Positions 1-8,556 of a stretch of DNA of 64,000 bases are shown in pieces. Every line of letters begins with the position of its first letter. Within the stretch, counting starts at the first letter, position 1. The DNA is taken from NCBI GenBank assembly GCA_947451145.1, contig CANFXW010000004.1, forward strand, positions 1 through 64,000, written 5' to 3'. The DNA comes from Sphingomonadaceae bacterium (GTDB lineage Bacteria; Pseudomonadota; Alphaproteobacteria; Sphingomonadales; Sphingomonadaceae). The notes beneath the pieces are model-generated. The model had not been told where the DNA came from. It ran no database searches and saw only the letters and a program-made list of their open reading frames with translations. A program made the translations under genes and the position numbers.

Positions 1-2013
1 ATCAGTCGTGCCGCGCTGGGGTTGGCCTTGGTTGGGATCATTGGCGGCACGTCATGGATATTCTGGAATGACCGCATAACCGGCGGCACCGATCTCTCGG
101 CGCTCAGCGGTGGGCCTGTCGATCCGGCTGCCAAAGACTGGGCCAGTTACGGCAATGTTTCCGGCGGCAATCGTTATTCCGCGCTAGCGCAGATCACGCC
201 AGCCAATGTTGGCGCACTCGCCGAAGCCTGGACCTTCTCGCTCGGCAAGGAGCCGAATGGCGAAGCCGCCCCTTTTGAAGCCACACCGCTGAAAATTGGC
301 GACAAGCTGTTCTTCTGCACCGGATATAACGACATCGTCGCGCTCGATGCAGAGACCGGTAAGCAGGCTTGGCGCTATGCGACTCACGCCAACGCAGAGG
401 GAATTTTCGGCCAGACTTGCCGCGGCGTTACCTATTTCAAGGTTACCAATGCGTCTGCTGACAAACCCTGCGCGACCATGATTTATACAGCCACTATCGA
501 CAGCCGCCTTATCGCAGTGGACGCAGAATCCGGAAAAGCTTGTGCAACCTTTGGCCAAGATGGCGCAGTCGATTTGCTGAAAGGCATGAGCGCAGCCCCT
601 AAAGGCTATTACCATGTCACTTCGCCGCCAGCGATCATCGCCGGAAAGCTGGTGCTGGGTGGCTGGGTAACCGATGGGCAAATGACCGGCGAACCATCGG
701 GAGTCATCAGGGCCTATGATGCAGTGACCGGCAAACTGGCATGGGCATGGGATATAGGCAGGCCTGATCGCTCTGGCGAGCCAGCACCGGGGGAAACCTA
801 TACCCCCGGCACTCCGAACAGCTGGAGCGTGATGAGCGCCGATCCCGCGCTTGGCCTCGTCTATGTGCCGATGGGCAATGCCACGCCGGACTACTACGGC
901 GGCCACCGTACGGCGGAAATGGACAAGTATTCCAGCGCGGTCGTCGCGCTGGATGTGGCGACGGGCAAACCGCGTTGGCACTTCCAGACGACCCATCATG
1001 ACCTGTGGGACTACGATGTCGCCTCACAGCCAGTGCTGGTCGATCTTGCCGATGGTCGCCCTGCCCTGATCCAGCCCACCAAGCGCGGCGAACTGTTCAT
1101 GCTGGACCGCCGCACCGGTGCGCCGATTGCTGAAGTGACCGAGCAAAAGGTTCCGGTGAGCAACGCCGTGGGGGAGCGATCCTCTCCCACTCAGCCGTTT
1201 TCCACCGGCATGCCCAGTTTCCGGGGCACCATGCCCAGCGAAAAGACCATGTGGGGCGTCGCCATGGTCGATCAGGCCTGGTGCCGCTTGCGCTTCAAGC
1301 AGGCGCGTTTTGATGGCACGATGACTCCGGTCGAAGCTGACCGTGCCACCATTACCTGGCCTGGATCGCTTGGCGGGCACAACTGGGGCAGCATTGCTGT
1401 TGATCCAGTCCACAGGATCGCACTTGTCAATTCATCGGGGGTTGTAACCTATAGCCGTCTGATCCCGCGCAAAGCGGCAGATGCCATGGGCCTGAAACCT
1501 GTCCCCAAGCCGAGCTACGAGAATGTAGCCGGGCCAGTGGCGCAGGCGGGCACGCCTTATGCAGTATCAGTCGCGCCCTTCCTCTCACCCCTAGTCGCGC
1601 CCTGTACCGAACCGCCTTATGGCATGATCAGCGCCGTTGATCTGAACACACGCAAGCTCTTGTGGCAAAAGCCGTTCGGTACCATGCGTGACAGCGGCCC
1701 CTTGTTGATGAGCACCGGCCTGCCGATCCCGATGGGCGTGCCCAATATCGGTGGATCGGTCGTAACAGCATCGGGCTTAGCCTTCATCGGCGCCACGCAG
1801 GAACAGATGTTCCGCGCCTTTGATATCCGCACCGGACAAGAGCTTTGGAAGGGGCGTCTGCCGGCAGGCGGAAATGCCAATCCAATGACCTATTGGTCAG
1901 ATGAATCAGGCCGACAGTTTGTGGTTATCGCGGCTGGCGGCCATGCCGGCATCCTGTCTGGCTACAGCGACAAGCTAATCGCCTACGCGCTGCCGCGCTC
2001 ACCCCAGAAATAG
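1..2013 (+). CDS. Membrane-bound PQQ-dependent dehydrogenase (5' end outside window)
   Basis: This is a quinoprotein dehydrogenase of the glucose/quinate/shikimate type, which oxidises a sugar or alcohol on the periplasmic side and passes electrons to ubiquinone. The frame is open from base 1, so the N-terminus and any further membrane helices are lost. A TTG at 22 is only the first possible start inside the window. A short hydrophobic stretch (about residues 1-20) leads into an eight-bladed propeller with the family segments ASYGNVSGGNRYS, TPGTPNSWS, HHDLWDYD and GNANPMTY. It lies 13 bp before an SDR gene, with which it is probably co-transcribed. The family is secure; the substrate is unknown, and the cluster context allows a hydroxylated terpenoid or steroid as easily as a sugar. 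Confidence 0.87.
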   Translation: MSRAALGLALVGIIGGTSWIFWNDRITGGTDLSALSGGPVDPAAKDWASYGNVSGGNRYSALAQITPANVGALAEAWTFSLGKEPNGEAAPFEATPLKIGDKLFFCTGYNDIVALDAETGKQAWRYATHANAEGIFGQTCRGVTYFKVTNASADKPCATMIYTATIDSRLIAVDAESGKACATFGQDGAVDLLKGMSAAPKGYYHVTSPPAIIAGKLVLGGWVTDGQMTGEPSGVIRAYDAVTGKLAWAWDIGRPDRSGEPAPGETYTPGTPNSWSVMSADPALGLVYVPMGNATPDYYGGHRTAEMDKYSSAVVALDVATGKPRWHFQTTHHDLWDYDVASQPVLVDLADGRPALIQPTKRGELFMLDRRTGAPIAEVTEQKVPVSNAVGERSSPTQPFSTGMPSFRGTMPSEKTMWGVAMVDQAWCRLRFKQARFDGTMTPVEADRATITWPGSLGGHNWGSIAVDPVHRIALVNSSGVVTYSRLIPRKAADAMGLKPVPKPSYENVAGPVAQAGTPYAVSVAPFLSPLVAPCTEPPYGMISAVDLNTRKLLWQKPFGTMRDSGPLLMSTGLPIPMGVPNIGGSVVTASGLAFIGATQEQMFRAFDIRTGQELWKGRLPAGGNANPMTYWSDESGRQFVVIAAGGHAGILSGYSDKLIAYALPRSPQK

Positions 2014-2026
2014 GAAAACGAAAGCC

Positions 2027-2869
2027 ATGAGCATTATTGCTGTTGTCACTGGTGCCACACGCGGATTGGGCCGTGGCATTGCCCGCGGGCTGGCCTCAAA
2101 AGGCGCGACGGTCTGCATTACCGGGCGCAATGAAGCCGAGCTTGCAGCCGTATCCGAAGAGATCGCCGCAGCAGGTGGTAAGGCGCTGGCGATAGCTTGC
2201 GATCACACTGATGACGCACAGGTGGAAGCCCTGTTTTCGCAGGTGAAGCTGGATCTTGGCGGGCTGGACATCCTCGTAAACAACGCTGCCGCAGTCTATC
2301 CCGAGTTGCTGATCGCGCCGGGCGGCTTCTGGGAAAAGCCGCTGAAGCTGGTCGACATGATCGATGTGGGGCTGCGGTCAAATTATGTTGCAGCCTGGCA
2401 TGCGGCTCCCCTGCTGATCGAAGCCCGTAAGGGATTGATCGCCAGCATATCGTTCTACGGTGCCGTCTCCTATTTCCACGGCGCAGCCTATGGCGCGGCC
2501 AAGGCAGGCACTGACAAAATGATGGCCGATATGGCGGTGGACCTCGCCCCGCACGGGGTCGCTGCGATCTCCCTGTGGCCCGGCTTCATCCTGACCGATG
2601 CTGTCCGCGCGATGCCGCCGGAACACATACCGGATGATCTGCATGCCATGCTGCCGCATTGGGAAACGCCGGAATTCACCGGGCTGGTCATCGATGCGCT
2701 TTATCGCGATCCGGAACTGATGTCGCTAAGCGGCCAAGCATTGATCGGCGCGGAACTGGGTGAACGCTATCGCGTGCATGACACCGACGGCAAGCAGCCG
2801 ATTTCCTACCGCGCCAACATGGGCGCACCAGCGAAACCCTTCACCCCGGCAGGAGGCCAGGCCGCATGA
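2027..2869 (+). CDS. Short-chain dehydrogenase/reductase (SDR)
   Basis: A 280-residue NAD(P)-dependent oxidoreductase. The glycine-rich nucleotide site TGATRGLG is at about residues 8-15, the NNAA motif follows in the middle, and the catalytic Tyr and Lys are in the YGAAKAG segment near residue 158. The C-terminal part is longer than in minimal 250-residue SDRs and resembles the DHRS1-like subgroup. It starts 13 bp after the PQQ dehydrogenase and its stop overlaps the next start (ATGA), so the three genes form one operon. Likely role: interconversion of an alcohol and a ketone made by the oxygenases of this cluster. The substrate cannot be assigned. Confidence 0.88.
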   Translation: MSIIAVVTGATRGLGRGIARGLASKGATVCITGRNEAELAAVSEEIAAAGGKALAIACDHTDDAQVEALFSQVKLDLGGLDILVNNAAAVYPELLIAPGGFWEKPLKLVDMIDVGLRSNYVAAWHAAPLLIEARKGLIASISFYGAVSYFHGAAYGAAKAGTDKMMADMAVDLAPHGVAAISLWPGFILTDAVRAMPPEHIPDDLHAMLPHWETPEFTGLVIDALYRDPELMSLSGQALIGAELGERYRVHDTDGKQPISYRANMGAPAKPFTPAGGQAA

Positions 2870-3645
2870 TCGAAGCAGTTCTGGTTGTTCTGACCAAAGC
2901 GCGTGCCGGTCGCGAGGCCGACCTCGACGACTGGTACACCAACATCCATGTCCGCGACGCTCTGCGGTTTCGGGGGTCTATCACGGCCCAGCGGTTCAGC
3001 CGCAGCAAGGCTCAGCCGATGCGACTTCCCGCCAGTTTCGATTGGCAGTGCCTGGCGCTTTACGACGTGTTCGATGCAGAACGTTTCTCACGCGAGCATT
3101 GGGATAACGCGCTGACAGCGCGGATGATGGTGACGGACGCGATCGATGATACCGTGCTGGAAGACTATCATTATTTCCCCCTCGCCTTCCGCGACAACGA
3201 TCCCGGCACGCCGCATTCGGGCAGTGTCGTGTTGGAACAGATCAACGCCGCGCCGGGTCAGGACGCTGCCTTCCGCGAATGGTATGTGGACGAATATCTG
3301 CCGCAATCCGCGCGGCGGCCGGGCGTGAAATCAGCAGGCTTTGCGATGTTCAGACCTTACGGCCAGATGATCCCGACAGCCCCGGGCCACAACTATGTTG
3401 GCATCTACAAGGTGAACGACGCTGCTGCATGGCAGGCTTGGCAGCGAAGCACGGCTCTGGCCGAGGCAGCTTGCGTCGATCAGGCAAGCCTGCGCGTCAC
3501 CCATTGGGACTGGCTGACCGGCCAACTGACCAAAGATGCAGTGCAAAACCCCACCGCTGCAGGCCTTGCTGCCGAAGAAGCAGCGCGCCTGCGAATGGGC
3601 GATCGGGTACTGACTTCAGGAACGGAAAAATTGGGAGCGGCCTAA
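2866..3645 (+). CDS. Tandem dimeric alpha/beta-barrel protein, EthD-like
   Basis: A 259-residue protein made of two similar ferredoxin-fold halves. The first half begins with a VLVVLTKARAG strand and contains DDWYTNIH. The second begins near SVVLEQINAAPGQ and contains REWYVDEYLP, followed by a PGVKSAGF strand. This pattern (strand, then W-Y and H or Y on the first helix) is typical of EthD and related dimeric barrels, which often accompany P450s and Rieske enzymes. No catalytic function is established for this subgroup. The start overlaps the preceding SDR stop by four bases, so translation is probably coupled. It ends 11 bp before the convergent P450 gene. Confidence 0.66.
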   Translation: MIEAVLVVLTKARAGREADLDDWYTNIHVRDALRFRGSITAQRFSRSKAQPMRLPASFDWQCLALYDVFDAERFSREHWDNALTARMMVTDAIDDTVLEDYHYFPLAFRDNDPGTPHSGSVVLEQINAAPGQDAAFREWYVDEYLPQSARRPGVKSAGFAMFRPYGQMIPTAPGHNYVGIYKVNDAAAWQAWQRSTALAEAACVDQASLRVTHWDWLTGQLTKDAVQNPTAAGLAAEEAARLRMGDRVLTSGTEKLGAA

Positions 3646-3656
3646 AGCCGCCCCAA

Positions 3657-4880
3657 TTAGCCTGCCTGCCACACCAGAGGCAGTGAAACCGGCTGGATCA
3701 TCCCGAGGTGATATTCGACCTCGTGACCGGGCTTGATGCCGAACGACGGAACCCGGCTGACAAATTCTTCAATAGCAATGCGCATTTCGCGGCGGGCAAG
3801 ATGCATACCTACGCACATGTGCGGGCCAAAGCCAAAGGACACGTGGCGCGGATTGCGGTTAAAGCGGATTGATCCGGGCTCAGGGAACTCGGCAGGATCG
3901 CGGCCAGCCAGCGTGGTCGACACGGCTACCTTGTCACCCGGCATCATCCTGACGCCGCCGAATTCGGTTTCCTTGGTGCAGGTACGGAAAGTGGTGACAG
4001 CCGCATAGGCGCGCATCATTTCATCGATGGCGTGCGGGATCTGACCAGGGTTTTCCTTGAGGTATTGCTGGTCCTGCGGATTGCGGGCCAAGTGAACAAA
4101 CTGGTTCCCCATGTTGGTCGACACGGTATCGAGCCCGCCGATGAAAAGGTTAAATGAAAAGCCCACCAGTTCATCGTCATTGAGCTTTCGCCCGTCTATT
4201 TCGACGCCAAGGGCATAGCTGATAATATCACCGCGCGGATTCTTGCGGCGATCTTCGATCTGTTCGCGCAGGAAACCGACGACATTGCGCGTGGCATCGG
4301 CGATCTTCCACATATCCATTTCATGAAGCAAACCATATTCCCATTCGAGGAACTGTTTGGTGTTGCTGAGCGGAAAATCCATCAGTTCAAGGAATACCTT
4401 GATCGGGAATTCGAAGGCAAAATCCGCCATGAATTCGCACGAGCCGTTCGCCCTGAATGCCTCGATATATTCGATGGCGTAATTGCGTATCCGCCCTTCC
4501 AGTTTCGACATGGCCGAAGGCGTGAACAGCGGATTGATGAAGGCGCGGTACTTGGCATGCTCAGGCGGATCGATTTCCACCGGAAGGTTGGTCCACGTTT
4601 CGCCAACCAGTTTGGAAAAGGGCGAGAAGTCTTTGCTGGAGAAGGTCTCAGTGTCGAAATAGATCTTCCGCAGATCTTCAACGCGCCGAACAATCCACGC
4701 CGGTGTTCCGCCCGGATAGGCGTGTGGCGCGTAGAAGATATCCGGTCCTTGATGAACTGCGGCTGCCCAATCCGAAAACGGATCATCGCGCGTCGTCATT
4801 CCGAAAACATAAGGGAAAGGGCGGACCAGCGCTGGCGGCACATGAGCGGGAATGGTCGGTTCCGGAAACTGGATCTGCAT
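3657..4880 (-). CDS. Cytochrome P450, CYP101-like (P450 no. 1)
   Basis: A 407-residue soluble P450 monooxygenase that inserts one oxygen atom into a hydrophobic substrate using electrons from a ferredoxin. The heme-ligand cysteine is C356 in FGFGPHMCVGMHLARRE. The I-helix reads GGLDTVSTN, with the Asp-Thr pair at the same place as D251-T252 of P450cam. HVPPALVRPFP at the N-terminus and LPLVW at the C-terminus also match the CYP101 clan. It is divergent from the HxlR regulator at 5023, with 142 bp between the two starts, which suggests that the regulator controls it. Two close paralogs lie at 23327 and 28053. The substrate is unknown. Confidence 0.93.
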   Translation of the reverse strand: MQIQFPEPTIPAHVPPALVRPFPYVFGMTTRDDPFSDWAAAVHQGPDIFYAPHAYPGGTPAWIVRRVEDLRKIYFDTETFSSKDFSPFSKLVGETWTNLPVEIDPPEHAKYRAFINPLFTPSAMSKLEGRIRNYAIEYIEAFRANGSCEFMADFAFEFPIKVFLELMDFPLSNTKQFLEWEYGLLHEMDMWKIADATRNVVGFLREQIEDRRKNPRGDIISYALGVEIDGRKLNDDELVGFSFNLFIGGLDTVSTNMGNQFVHLARNPQDQQYLKENPGQIPHAIDEMMRAYAAVTTFRTCTKETEFGGVRMMPGDKVAVSTTLAGRDPAEFPEPGSIRFNRNPRHVSFGFGPHMCVGMHLARREMRIAIEEFVSRVPSFGIKPGHEVEYHLGMIQPVSLPLVWQAG

Positions 4881-5022
4881 CGCGGTGCTCCATGAAATTC
4901 GTGAACATGGTGGACTGGGTGGCCGATTGGCTCACCCAAACTTTCAGCCTCCCGGCTTTCATTGTTGTCGACTATCGGGTAATATGATTTTGAACAAGCA
5001 GGATGAAATTCAGTAGGTTAGT

Positions 5023-5373
5023 ATGCAAAAAGTGACTATTGTGAAAAACCGAGAAGTCAAAGCCGATGAATATGCGGATTTGCGCAAGGCGCTGACGATG
5101 ATCGCGGGAAAGTGGAAGCTGGAGATTCTCTGGCTGCTGTATCACCGCACGCATCGCTTTGGAGAGCTGCTGCGGACAATTCCCGGCGTAACCCAGCATA
5201 TGCTGACCCGCCAGCTACGCGAACTGGAAGCCGATGGACTTGTAACCCGCAAGGTCTTTGCCGAAGTTCCGCCCCGCGTCGAATACAGTATGACCGAGGC
5301 TACCAAGGCGCTGGAACCAACGATAAAATCGCTGATGGAATGGTGGCAGCAATTCGGCAAGGTGGTACCATGA
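5023..5373 (+). CDS. HxlR-family winged-helix transcriptional regulator
   Basis: A 116-residue DNA-binding protein. The core IAGKWKLEILWLL, the helix-turn-helix around TQHMLTRQLRELEADGLVTR and the wing with PPRVEYSMTE are characteristic of the HxlR family. It has no cysteine, so the thiol-based sensing known in YodB and HypR is unlikely; a small aromatic or hydrophobic effector is more plausible. The gene faces away from the P450 at 3657-4880 and ends 9 bp before a convergent gene. The shared 142-bp gap is the natural place for its operator, but I could not identify a clear inverted repeat there. Confidence 0.9.
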   Translation: MQKVTIVKNREVKADEYADLRKALTMIAGKWKLEILWLLYHRTHRFGELLRTIPGVTQHMLTRQLRELEADGLVTRKVFAEVPPRVEYSMTEATKALEPTIKSLMEWWQQFGKVVP

Positions 5374-5381
5374 TACAGGCC

Positions 5382-6545
5382 CTACCAGCGCCGCCGAAGC
5401 TGCACTCCGCGCCGCCGCGCCCGCAGCTTCGCCTCGCGATCAGCAGGTGAAATGACAGGAGTATCCGCGGGAAGCTCCCGCCGCAGGTCTGCCAGATCGA
5501 CCAATCGCAGGCTTGGTTGCGGCCCGCTGCTTGCTTCGGTCCAGCGCAGCATGATGGCCCCTTCGCTGTTGCCACCGGGATCAAGCCAGTTGGGTACACC
5601 GGGATCTTCAAGCGCAATCACCGCACGAAACCGTCCATCGCTATCGATCTGTGCCTGCCCGCCATTAAGGCTGGACTGGCGGTTCATCCAGTCAACACTG
5701 TTCCACAGCATGTCGGACAGCTGGACATTCCAGTAGCGGACCTGATCGGGCAGATCGGTTTCCAGCAGCAGAACCTTGCCGGGCTCCAACCTGAAAAGCC
5801 CCTGATAATAATGCTGCCCCTGCACGCCGCCTTGCCCGGCCCAGTCATCGTGTTCGAGCCGATTCCACAGATCCTTGCTGCGCTGCGCAGCAATGAAGCC
5901 CAGCGCCATGCCAGACAGACGCTTCGGGTAGGCCGCAAGTGCGGACAATCGTTCGTTGATCTCGGCGGCTGATCGGCGCTGCGGACTGTGCGATTTATCA
6001 ATCCGCTCGATGGCAATGCGCGCTTCGCGGCCCACCCCCCAATCATAGCTCGCCTGCCGCAGTGACAGCGAACGGGCGGAAGGATCAAGCCGTTGCCAGT
6101 CACCAGGCCAATCTGCGGGTCGCTCGGTACTGAGCAGCAGCGAGAATCCTCCGTGCTGATCCAGGGTGAGCTTGTCGAAATCCAGCAGGCCCAACGATGG
6201 CCCGGGTCTGTCCATCACTCCCAACCCGCCCGCTGCGATATCCATCAACAGGAACAAGCCATCACCGCGCTCACCCGTAAGCACATAGCTGCCGGTGCCG
6301 TCGATCGTGGCCGTGCCATAAATGAAATCGGGATTGGTGCCGACGCAGTGCAGATGGGTGCTGACGGCGGGAACGAAATCGGGGAAATCGGCGTCGGCAA
6401 AAGCGGTGAACCAGCCTGACGCCAACGTCATCCAGAACAGGCGCTCGGCTTCGGCGGTGGATTGGGCGTCAGCAGGGTCAGCCAACAGGCTTAGCAGTTC
6501 TGATGTGCCAGCAAAGGCCGCGATCCGTTCCACCCAGCCGCTCAT
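5382..6545 (-). CDS. Uncharacterised protein with DUF1214-like C-terminal half
   Basis: A 387-residue soluble protein with no signal peptide. The second half contains RYWNVQLSDMLWNSVDW and a later DPGVPNWLDPGG segment, a pattern I associate with DUF1214 proteins. The first half (about residues 1-180) has no family I recognise. It is translationally coupled to the sulfotransferase upstream, sharing an ATGA overlap at 6542-6545, so the pair probably acts on the same molecule. The biochemical function is unknown, and the DUF1214 assignment is by eye only. Confidence 0.6.
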   Translation of the reverse strand: MSGWVERIAAFAGTSELLSLLADPADAQSTAEAERLFWMTLASGWFTAFADADFPDFVPAVSTHLHCVGTNPDFIYGTATIDGTGSYVLTGERGDGLFLLMDIAAGGLGVMDRPGPSLGLLDFDKLTLDQHGGFSLLLSTERPADWPGDWQRLDPSARSLSLRQASYDWGVGREARIAIERIDKSHSPQRRSAAEINERLSALAAYPKRLSGMALGFIAAQRSKDLWNRLEHDDWAGQGGVQGQHYYQGLFRLEPGKVLLLETDLPDQVRYWNVQLSDMLWNSVDWMNRQSSLNGGQAQIDSDGRFRAVIALEDPGVPNWLDPGGNSEGAIMLRWTEASSGPQPSLRLVDLADLRRELPADTPVISPADREAKLRARRRGVQLRRRW

Positions 6546-7675
6546 ATATAATCACCGTAAGTTTCGATATAATCGCTATAAACAGACTCAACCTGCTCTC
6601 GCGTCAGGCCATAGTCGGCCAGCTCGTATTTGTGCTGGCCATGTTTGTCAGAGGGGTTCGCCGCCCACCAGTTGCTGACTGCGGCCTGAGCCTCGTCACC
6701 AAAGTCCATGCGCGCATGATCATAGACGCGGCGGACAGCGGCGTCTGGATCGGCAACAATGTCTTTGAAACGCAGGTCAAGCACTTTCACCTGCGGATTG
6801 GCCTTGCGCCAGGCCATCGAAGCAACTTGCCCGTCATGCCACAGATGCAACAGCTCCTGACCAAGTGCAGCGCGATCAATCGCTTCAAAGCTGACGCAGC
6901 GGATGACCTCGATCAGGCGCGAGATCGAGGCCATCACCGTCACCGGATCACGGTGGGGCTGCACCAGAACCGCATCGGGATAGACGTTCAGAAGTTCGGG
7001 CAGATGATAGGCGTGCTCCTGAACTTTCAGCACCCAGCGCGCACGCGGATTTTTCCAGGACAGATGCTGAAGCCACATCTTGTGGACTTGATAACCGAAA
7101 CGGGTGTCTGCCTTCCGATACCATTCATAATAGCCTGGCAGACTGAACAGCATCGTCGGGTTAATGCCCTGAAATGCGGTTTCGAGTATCATTCCGCACT
7201 CTTGCGGGATTCGCGCACCGATCGGGTGCGCCTTGAGCACATCAGCCCAAGCCCCGGTGAAATTGGCCGCAACGTAGGCATCAAAGCCATCTGCTCGCGG
7301 ATCAGTGTCAAAGGTTGCCGCTTCGGGCGGCGGTGAAGGTGCCGCCACTTCCCATTGCAGCGGCGTGCGCACCTGTGGATCAGCCCCGATCAGGGCGTGA
7401 AGGATGGATGTGCCGCAGCGGGGCAGGCCAAGGATAAAGACCGGGCTCTCGACCTTGACCTCGGCGATCTCGGGATTGGCAGCCCGGTCAGCGACAATCG
7501 CCGCCAATCTGGCTAGATTGTCCCGAAATTGCGCCAGCGCACGTATTCGCCCCTCCGCGGAAAGTCCTGATTCTGCCTCCAATGCGGCGAGAGCCGCAGC
7601 GAGGCCGGGCCGAGTTCCTTCAGCGATTTCGCCATTCAGTCCCGCCTTAGCGAGCATTTGATCTGCTGTTTCCAT
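6542..7675 (-). CDS. Sulfotransferase family protein
   Basis: A 377-residue enzyme of the PAPS-dependent sulfotransferase fold. The 5'-phosphosulfate loop is FILGLPRCGTSILHALIG at about residues 80-97, and the 3'-phosphate segment is RDPVTVMASISRLIE near residue 240. Such enzymes move a sulfuryl group from PAPS to a hydroxyl. It is the first gene of a two-gene minus-strand unit with the DUF1214-like gene. Inside a cluster of hydroxylating enzymes it may conjugate a hydroxylated intermediate. Bacterial members of this family are poorly characterised, so the acceptor is not known. Confidence 0.82.
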   Translation of the reverse strand: METADQMLAKAGLNGEIAEGTRPGLAAALAALEAESGLSAEGRIRALAQFRDNLARLAAIVADRAANPEIAEVKVESPVFILGLPRCGTSILHALIGADPQVRTPLQWEVAAPSPPPEAATFDTDPRADGFDAYVAANFTGAWADVLKAHPIGARIPQECGMILETAFQGINPTMLFSLPGYYEWYRKADTRFGYQVHKMWLQHLSWKNPRARWVLKVQEHAYHLPELLNVYPDAVLVQPHRDPVTVMASISRLIEVIRCVSFEAIDRAALGQELLHLWHDGQVASMAWRKANPQVKVLDLRFKDIVADPDAAVRRVYDHARMDFGDEAQAAVSNWWAANPSDKHGQHKYELADYGLTREQVESVYSDYIETYGDYI

Positions 7676-7773
7676 GCACCAAGGCTACGACCGCTAAATG
7701 CCACCTCACCCGTCTTGAGATAGGGGCGGATGGCGGGCAGCGCGGCAAGTCTGGATCTTCTGGAGGAATGCTC

Positions 7774-8547
7774 ATGCAACTCGATCTGAACAAGCTCTAC
7801 AACCTGCGCGGCAAGGCCGTGATCGTTACCGGTGCTGCACAGGGCATGGGTGAGGCCATAGCCCGCGCTTTTGCCGGAGCCGGTGCAAGAGTGATGCTGG
7901 CTGATATCAGCGCCGATCAGGTCGCATCGGTAGCCAAAGACATTGGCGGCGATGTTGCAGCCATGGCGGTGGACATGAGCGACGAGGCCAGCGTTGTCGC
8001 CCTTATCAAAGCAGCGCGCCTGCAGTTCGGACAGATCGACATTCTGGTCAACAACGCCGGCGTGCAGCACCGCCGTATGCTGGAAGACACGGATCTGGAT
8101 TATTGGGATCAGACGCTGGACATCAACCTGCGCGGGGTCATGCTGGCGATGCGAGAGACCGTGACAGTGATGCGGGCCGATGGCACCAAAGGGGCGATCG
8201 TCAACATTGCGTCGAACAGCGCCTTCCATCCCATGGCCCCCAGCCTGATGGCCTATGCCGCAAGCAAAGCGGGCGTCGTCTCCATAACGCGTTCAGCCGC
8301 GATGGAAGTCGCGAAAGACGGCATCCGGTTGAACGCAGTCTGCCCCGGCAACACCACCACACCCGGTCAGGGCGCGGCGAGCGGGCCGGGGTTTCCGCCC
8401 GATGTCATCGCCAAATTCATGCCGCCGCTCGGCCGCCCCGGAAGGCCAGACGAAATCGCTGCCGCCGTGCTATTCCTCGCATCCGATGCGGCAAGCTATA
8501 TCACCGGCCAGACGCTTATTGCCGATGGCGGACACCTGATCGGATAG
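7774..8547 (+). CDS. Short-chain dehydrogenase/reductase (SDR)
   Basis: A 257-residue classical SDR with TGAAQGMGEA (coenzyme loop), NNAG, a catalytic Ser near IASNSAF, YAASKAG (Tyr and Lys), and the usual PG and ITGQTLIADGG C-terminal segments. An ATG at 7768 lies only 1 nt from the GGAGG ribosome-binding site at 7762-7766; the ATG at 7774 has the normal 7-nt spacing and is chosen. It heads a three-gene oxidation unit followed by a GMC oxidoreductase and an aldehyde dehydrogenase, consistent with stepwise oxidation of an alcohol. Confidence 0.9.
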   Translation: MQLDLNKLYNLRGKAVIVTGAAQGMGEAIARAFAGAGARVMLADISADQVASVAKDIGGDVAAMAVDMSDEASVVALIKAARLQFGQIDILVNNAGVQHRRMLEDTDLDYWDQTLDINLRGVMLAMRETVTVMRADGTKGAIVNIASNSAFHPMAPSLMAYAASKAGVVSITRSAAMEVAKDGIRLNAVCPGNTTTPGQGAASGPGFPPDVIAKFMPPLGRPGRPDEIAAAVLFLASDAASYITGQTLIADGGHLIG

Positions 8548-8556
8548 GGACGCAGC

